A stretch of DNA of 12,266 nt from Chrysochromulina parva (Eukaryota > Haptophyta > Prymnesiales > Chrysochromulinaceae), in the NCBI GenBank assembly GCA_002887195.1, contig PJAB01001776.1, positions 1-12,266 on the forward strand, given 5' to 3'. Under the pieces are notes generated by a model. It made no database searches. It was not told where the DNA came from and worked only from the letters and a program-made list of their open reading frames with translations. Made by a program: the position numbers and the translations under genes. Shown one piece after another: positions 9,100-12,266 of the stretch (the stretch's first letter is position 1; each line of letters begins with the position of its first letter).

Positions 9100-9913
9100 T
9101 CCTCCGCCGCCTCCTCCGGCGTACGAAGAAGACCAAGAGAATGAGCGAGGTAGCGAGGAGGGCGAAGCGAGCCCGATCCAGCGTGTGAAGGCCTTCGCGT
9201 GGAACCGTCGCGCGAGCAGCATGCTGAGCCGACGCGTGCGCCGCTCGAGTGCCGCGTGGCTGCGCACTCCCACCAAGGGGCGGGGCTCCGACGAGAGTGC
9301 GCACGGGCGGTACTCGGACGAGGGGCCAGCTCGCAGCTACGCCGCAAGCTCAAGCGACGAGGAGGCGGACGACGATCTCGAGGGCGATCTCGGCGAGAAT
9401 CTCGGCCGGCGTTCCGACCGGCGCGAGAGCGCCCGCTCCCCCCTCTCACCGATAGGTTCGTACGCGGTGACGACCGCTTTCACGCCGGCCAAGGCCCCGC
9501 GCACGCGCCGATCGAGCGTCGACGAGTCGACGCCTGCTGGGCTGCGAACGCCTACCTCGCAGCGCACAGCGGGCCTGGCGCCGATGGCGATGCGCAGCTT
9601 TGACGACGACGACGATGGCGGCGGCGGTGGCCATGAGTACGGCGGCAATTACGGCCGTAGCTCCGGACTTGCCAGCCGAGCCTCGGATCGCACCTCTGAC
9701 AGGCGAACAAGCCTCCAGTCCGTCGACGAGGAGGACGGTGCGGCCGGAGGTGAGAACGGCCCGCCGAGAGGCGGGGACGAGGTCGTGCTCCCGATTAACC
9801 AGGCCAGGTGGCACCAAACTGACGGGAGCAGTCGGGCGGTCACGAAGGACCGGCGGCGCCGCCAGGGAGTTGTGCATCGCATGAGCAGCCTGCTACACGT
9901 GTCTATGCGATGA
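1096..9913 (+). CDS. Furry/Tao3/Mor2/PAG1-like cell-morphogenesis scaffold protein (3 exons)
   Basis: Exons 1096-2579, 2660-2873 and 3050-9913 join in frame to 2,853 residues, within the range of the family (about 2,100-3,500). Furry-family proteins are HEAT/ARM-type scaffolds that bind NDR/LATS kinases and MOB proteins and control polarised growth, cell shape and spindle or cortical microtubules. The N-terminal domain matches by pattern: a helix ending in CSPLDDDP (residues 37-44), LMHWMRRAREW (86-96), ESAVNTVFCEAML (111-123) and DSLQECALDFFRTF (138-151). The block KLLLERIVLPGLRG in exon 2 and the C-terminal block with DVVRLYALGTTLLGAA then FWRGPLDFGGLQPLLLRGL (about 2130-2200) are also family hallmarks. 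From about residue 2494 the tail is disordered: acidic runs, 21 consecutive prolines and six RRxS sites. The start is the first ATG after an in-frame TGA at 1075, with G at +4. Low-complexity inserts (poly-Gly near 2299-2319, SAVP repeats, proline runs) interrupt the helical body. Family assignment is by eye; the splice joins are strongly supported. Confidence 0.8.
2579..2668. repeat. 10-bp direct repeat flanking intron 1 (putative target-site duplication)
   Basis: GGTACGCTGA occurs at 2579-2588 and again at 2659-2668. The left copy supplies the GT donor; the right copy begins with the last G of the intron and continues into exon 2. After splicing one copy remains in the mRNA. The next base differs (T on the left, G on the right), so the match ends cleanly. 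Confidence 0.9.
2580..2659 (+). other. Furry intron 1 (80 nt), candidate introner element
   Basis: GT-AG intron with phase 2 entry. The donor is CCG|GTACGC and the acceptor CATCAG|GTACGC. Removing it joins Leu-Arg-Arg to Tyr-Ala-Glu-Leu-Leu-Glu without loss; without splicing the frame stops at TGA 2641-2643. GC is 43 of 80, visibly lower than the flanking exons. A perfect 10-bp direct repeat spans both junctions. The body contains 10-nt modules such as TGATGACCAC, TAATGGCATC and TGATGGCATC, related to those in intron 2. The last 20 nt match the end of intron 2 at 18 positions. Intron status is secure; its origin as a mobile element is an inference. Confidence 0.88.
2892..2905. repeat. 14-nt perfect palindrome in intron 2
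   Basis: GCATCAGCTGATGC reads the same on both strands and sits 18 nt inside the 5' splice site, at the left edge of the tandem array. It contains the CAGCTG core. It may be a remnant of an element terminus or a chance product of the CTGATG modules. Confidence 0.7.
2900..3040. repeat. Degenerate 10-nt tandem repeat inside intron 2
   Basis: Fourteen modules of about 10 nt, starting at 2900, 2910, 2920, 2930, 2940, 2950, 2961 and every 10 nt to 3031, with one extra base at 2960. Two subtypes are seen: TGATTGCCAC-like on the left and TGATGGTCTC on the right, the latter in three perfect copies (3001-3030). The module also occurs in scattered form in intron 1. Confidence 0.9.
5584..5597. repeat. 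Palindrome TGTGAACGTTCACA in Furry exon 3 (second copy at 6384-6395)
   Basis: A perfect 14-nt palindrome at 5584-5597. Its 12-nt core GTGAACGTTCAC recurs at 6384-6395, and both are followed by AG, giving a shared 14-mer GTGAACGTTCACAG. The two copies are read in different frames (VNVHS and RERSQ), so protein-level selection does not explain the identity. Confidence 0.7.
6457..6504 (+). repeat. Four perfect 12-bp tandem repeats encoding SAVP x4
   Basis: The unit GAGCGCCGTGCC is repeated four times without a mismatch inside Furry exon 3 and encodes the peptide SAVP four times in a low-complexity linker. Perfect identity suggests recent slippage expansion. Confidence 0.95.
9041..9118 (+). repeat. 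GCG/CCG trinucleotide tract encoding Ala5-Pro21
   Basis: Five GCG codons (9041-9055) are followed directly by 21 proline codons (9056-9118), mostly CCG with CCT interruptions near the 3' end. The junction is an inverted repeat with arms of about 15 nt, so a strong GC hairpin is possible. It lies in the disordered tail of the Furry-like protein, just before an acidic stretch. Polyproline could bind profilin, SH3 or WW domains; this is only a possibility. Confidence 0.95.
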
Positions 9914-10296
9914 GGAGGGCACATGAGGCTCGCGGACTGGGGACGCTCACACACGGTACACGCAACACGGAGACTCAGACACTGTGACCTCAGATCTCAC
10001 TGTAGGTCCCTAGGCGGCGCGGAGAAGGAATCGTTTGAGGATGAAGTCTCCATGATGGACGAGCGAGTCGGACGTGGTTAAGTGAGTTTGCAGGTGGTGT
10101 GCGCGGGGGGACCGCGACGAAACTGACTGCTGACTGACTGAGTGTGCAGGTACATGTAATTTGAACTTGCAGGTAAACCTTGAACTTGCAGGAAACTTGA
10201 CCTTGAACTTGCCTAACTCGGGAATTCCAAAGTTGGTTTGCGAAATCTGAGGCCGCCACACGAGCAGACCGACCCGGAGAAAGCCAAAGCCGGGCG
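9914..10296 (+). other. Intergenic: Furry 3' UTR and upstream region of the calflagin-like gene
   Basis: This 383-nt stretch contains no supported gene. It holds a TGAC-type simple repeat (about 10122-10140), a set of repeated TTGAACTTGCAGG motifs (10161-10213) and a TGTAA at 10155-10159. The reading frame of the downstream gene is open from 10207 (after TGA 10204-10206) but has no ATG before 10297. An unseen 5' UTR intron is possible because several CAG|GT junction-like sites occur here. Confidence 0.45.
10161..10213. repeat. Three-copy direct repeat TTGAACTTGC(AGG)
   Basis: TTGAACTTGCAGG begins at 10161 and 10180, and the shorter TTGAACTTGCC at 10203, spaced 19 and 23 nt apart. Related TGCAGGT sequences occur at 10145 and 10089. 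The repeats lie 84-136 nt upstream of the calflagin-like ATG, in a 5' UTR or promoter position. Confidence 0.85.
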
Positions 10297-11408
10297 ATGC
10301 CACAGGAGAAGCCGGCATGGATGGAATACAGTAGGGAGCTCAAGATTATGCGCGCGTCAACCCTCGGAAAGCATAGTAATGAGTTCGCGTCGAAGAACCA
10401 GATCGATGAACTTTTTGACAACGCAGATGGACCCGACAAGGGTGGTGCGGGAGTGCTGTCATTCATCGAAATGAAGAAGGCTCTGATGGAGGAGTTGAGG
10501 GATCGGACGCGGCTCAAGAACTCCGACAGCCTCGTTCAAGAGACCGTGACGGAGGCCTTGCGACGCGCATACAACGCCACTAAGAATCTCGTCGCTCAAG
10601 GAGGCGATCCCGAATCGCTCGATCGTGAGGAGATGCGCATCATGCTCGTCTACTTGGTACGCGTGCTTGAAGCACAGACACAGTGGCATTAGCCACACTG
10701 GCACACCATGCCCGCCGTGAGTGAGCCTCGCCGCATCTGATCCCAACTCGTGTGGGAATGACTGCAGGAGCGTTTCTTTCAGCTCCTCGACATGTTCAAC
10801 GTGATCGAGCTCGATAAAGGCAAGCCGGCCACGTTCAAGCAGGGCGGCAACGAGATGCCAGTGTGTGTCCGTGAGAAAGACTTTGCACTCGCGCTCCCAG
10901 CTATCAGGGCGTGGGGCGTGATCATCGAAGGCAAGTCCCCTGATCTTTTTGCGGAGCTTACCAAAGGTAGGCTATCAAAGTCGGAGGAACCAACACAATC
11001 CTTCTCCATGGGCTTTCCAAGATGCTTCCTTGCCTCCGTTGCCGCAACTTCTCAGGTCTCGGCAAGATGGGATTCGACGAGTTCGCGCACTGGGCGCTCA
11101 AGACCAGCCTCGGATTCGGCGAGGCAGCGATCGGCAACACCGCAGTCTCGTTCGCTGCAACGCTCACGCCGGAGCAGCAGGCGCGTTATGATGGGCTCCA
11201 GTACAAGAGCGTCCAGCAGAAGGAGGCGGAGGAAGCAAAGGCGTTGCTGGAAGCGGGGATCAGCGGCGCGAAAGCACAGATGGCAAAGAACGCGGCTGAG
11301 AAGCAGGCCGCCATGGACATGCTCAAGGTGATCAAGCCAGGAGACCGGGGATATCCCACGGTCGCAAGAGTTGGGCTCTCGCCCTCCTCACTCGCCGGGC
11401 GGCACTAG
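10297..11408 (+). CDS. Calflagin-like EF-hand protein with degenerate loops (3 exons)
   Basis: Exons 10297-10656, 10768-10966 and 11056-11408 join in frame to 303 residues. Family resemblance is to calflagin/FCaBP-type flagellar calcium-binding proteins: an N-terminal hand (IDELFDNADG, residue 36 on), a hydrophobic bridge MRIMLVYL|ERFFQLLDMF (113-130, across exons 1-2), then PAIRAWG (164-170), then DLFAELTKG|LGKMGFDEFAHWA (179-200, across exons 2-3). The spacing from LVYL to DMF and from AWG to FDEF fits the family closely, which chose the splice sites. All three calcium loops look damaged: loop 1 has an insertion and keeps only D47 and E58 as plausible ligands; loop 2 is expanded and lacks the acidic pattern; loop 3 is one residue short, with Thr in place of the first Asp. 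The second residue is Pro, so there is no N-myristoyl glycine. A C-terminal Ala/Lys/Glu/Gln-rich helical extension (about 210-280) is not expected in calflagins. Probable role is flagellar or membrane-associated signalling; calcium binding is doubtful. Confidence 0.75.
10657..10767 (+). other. Intron 1 of the calflagin-like gene (111 nt)
   Basis: GT-AG intron in phase 0. Donor is CTTG|GTACGC, acceptor is GACTGCAG|GAGCG. Read-through would stop at TAG 10690-10692. Excision restores the family spacing between LVYL and DMF. No flanking direct repeat and no 10-nt modules are visible, unlike the Furry introns. Confidence 0.82.
10967..11055 (+). other. Intron 2 of the calflagin-like gene (89 nt)
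   Basis: GT-AG intron in phase 1. Donor is CAAAG|GTAGGC; acceptor is CAACTTCTCAG|GTCTC with a pyrimidine-rich approach. Excision joins ELTK-G to LGKMGFDEF. No target-site duplication is seen beyond the trivial AG|GT match. Confidence 0.82.
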
Positions 11409-12005
11409 TCCACAGGATGCTTGATGCCGTCGGAATGGGGAGAAGAGGATGAGAGGAGAGAACCCGCCGAGTTTGCCATACAGTTTGGGCTCAGGGGCTC
11501 ACGCACGTCTAAGACTCTACACTTTGCTCACGCACAGGACTTGCGCTGAGTGAGATGTTGGTGTACTGCGTGTAACCATGTGTGTAATTTGTACCCAGTC
11601 AGTAGGGCCCCGCGGAATGCGTATAGCGTCGACGGGCGACGAAACGACGACGTGCTCGGCTCGACGTGGTTAAGACGTGGTCCGCGGCGCGGTCTCTCGT
11701 CTATGCGGTTTTCGGCTGTCCCTCGCGTCCATGGTCCCCATCCAAATAACACGTTCACACACGAAAACAGAAGGAAGTGCAGTGAAACCTCGTGGAATTG
11801 AGAAGAAGTTCGTGCGGCAAGTTCTCGCGCACTTCGTCCTCCTATACAGCAAGTCCGTCTGCCAGGCACCCAATAACGCTGCTGCGCCTTGCTCAAGCCC
11901 ACAGCGACAACGCCTGTTCGCTGCTTCTCTGCTCACTCTCGTCGCTCGGCCCGCGCTCGTCGCTCACACGGTGCTATCCCTTGTGCGCAGCTTTCTCCGC
12001 TCGCA
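11409..12005 (+). other. Intergenic: 3' UTR of the calflagin-like gene and upstream region of the last gene
   Basis: This 597-nt stretch has no supported gene. GC is lower in the first half. Two TGTAA pentamers (11571-11575 and 11583-11587) could act as polyadenylation signals if this organism uses the TGTAA type known from green algae. The last 130 nt before 12006 are pyrimidine-rich (many CTC, TCGCT and CTTCT runs) and look like a 5' leader. A GACGTGGTTAAG 12-mer at 11663-11674 is shared with 10071-10082. Confidence 0.45.
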
Positions 12006-12266
12006 ATGCCCGCCGCTACATACGATGCTTCCAAGTCGACGCCGGCGCTCCACCGCGTCCTCTCGAACATGGGCGTCTCCAAGACCGACTTCTGCTTGCA
12101 GCGTGGGCTCGAATACCAGGCGCTCGCTCTCGCCTCACCGTCGGATATCCAGAAATTCTGCGGTTCCACCAAGAACGAGAGCACCACCAACGGCAAAAGG
12201 CTCGTTCGGCGTGGCACGATTGCGAACGGCAAGCTCGATGGCACGGCTATCGCTAATTACTGGAAC
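12006..12266 (+). CDS. Unrecognised protein, 5' end only (87 codons)
   Basis: Open reading frame from ATG 12006 to the right edge with no stop. G at -3 favours this start, and no in-frame ATG lies between the upstream stop (TAA 11874) and 12006. The protein begins MPAATYDASKSTPALHRVLS and continues with a soluble, mixed-charge sequence that includes SPSDIQKFCG (44-53) and the basic KRLVRRG (64-70). There is no signal peptide or membrane segment. Codons favour C or G in third position (for example CTC, GTC, AAG, GAC), as in the neighbouring genes, supporting real coding. The family was not recognised, and an intron further in cannot be excluded. Confidence 0.6.
   Translation, partial: MPAATYDASKSTPALHRVLSNMGVSKTDFCLQRGLEYQALALASPSDIQKFCGSTKNESTTNGKRLVRRGTIANGKLDGTAIANYWN

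Noticed and set aside
10683..10696. GTGGC-ATTA-GCCAC hairpin in calflagin-like intron 1 as an RNA gene or terminator
   Set aside because: A five-base-pair stem is too short to support a call and sits inside an intron.
10792..11331. 179-codon frame running from EF-hand exon 2 through the intron
   Set aside because: After 10966 its translation becomes Ser/Arg-rich shadow sequence; splicing at 10967-11055 restores the calflagin pattern.
11550..11936. Small genes on either strand in the 11409-12005 gap
   Set aside because: Short frames of about 80-125 codons with no motifs, poor start context and non-coding base composition.
11792..12256. 154-codon + strand frame overlapping the last gene
   Set aside because: It covers the pyrimidine-rich leader and is Ser/Arg/Leu-rich. 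The frame from 12006 has better start context and codon use.

Overview
The window looks like nuclear DNA from a GC-rich unicellular eukaryote, most plausibly a microalga (haptophyte, pelagophyte or prasinophyte type; the sequence alone does not decide). The signs are genes interrupted by short GT-AG introns (80-176 nt), a scaffold protein of about 2,850 residues of a family found only in eukaryotes, an EF-hand protein of the calflagin (flagellar calcium-binding) type, no Shine-Dalgarno sites or operon overlaps, and proline/alanine/glycine-rich low-complexity coding sequence. No rRNA, tRNA, CRISPR array or intact transposase gene was seen.

All four genes lie on the + strand. (1) 24-905 is the 3' part, or all, of a coiled-coil protein with one perfect IQ calmodulin-binding motif. 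(2) 1096-9913 is one gene of three exons (1096-2579, 2660-2873, 3050-9913). It encodes a 2,853-residue Furry/Tao3/Mor2/PAG1-type cell-morphogenesis scaffold with a disordered, phospho-motif-rich tail. (3) 10297-11408 is a three-exon gene (10297-10656, 10768-10966, 11056-11408) for a 303-residue calflagin-like EF-hand protein whose calcium loops are degenerate. (4) 12006-12266 is the first 87 codons of an unrecognised gene that runs off the right edge. The gaps between coding regions are 190, 383 and 597 nt, so the locus is compact.

The most notable observation is in the Furry gene. Both introns are flanked by perfect 10-bp direct repeats, GGTACGCTGA and AGGTGACCGA. Each repeat supplies the GT donor at the left end and lies across the AG|GT acceptor junction at the right end, so splicing restores a single uninterrupted copy. 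The two introns also share an almost identical 3' end (CTGATGGCMTCCCTSATCAG) and are built from the same degenerate 10-nt module. This is the signature of introner elements, that is, introns created by insertion of a short mobile element with target-site duplication. The two introns of the neighbouring EF-hand gene lack these features and act as an internal control.

The genes show no obvious metabolic pathway. Furry-type scaffolds work with NDR/LATS kinases and MOB proteins in polarised growth and cortical/microtubule organisation. IQ/coiled-coil proteins and calflagin-like proteins are often cytoskeletal or flagellar. A shared cytoskeletal theme is an inference only.
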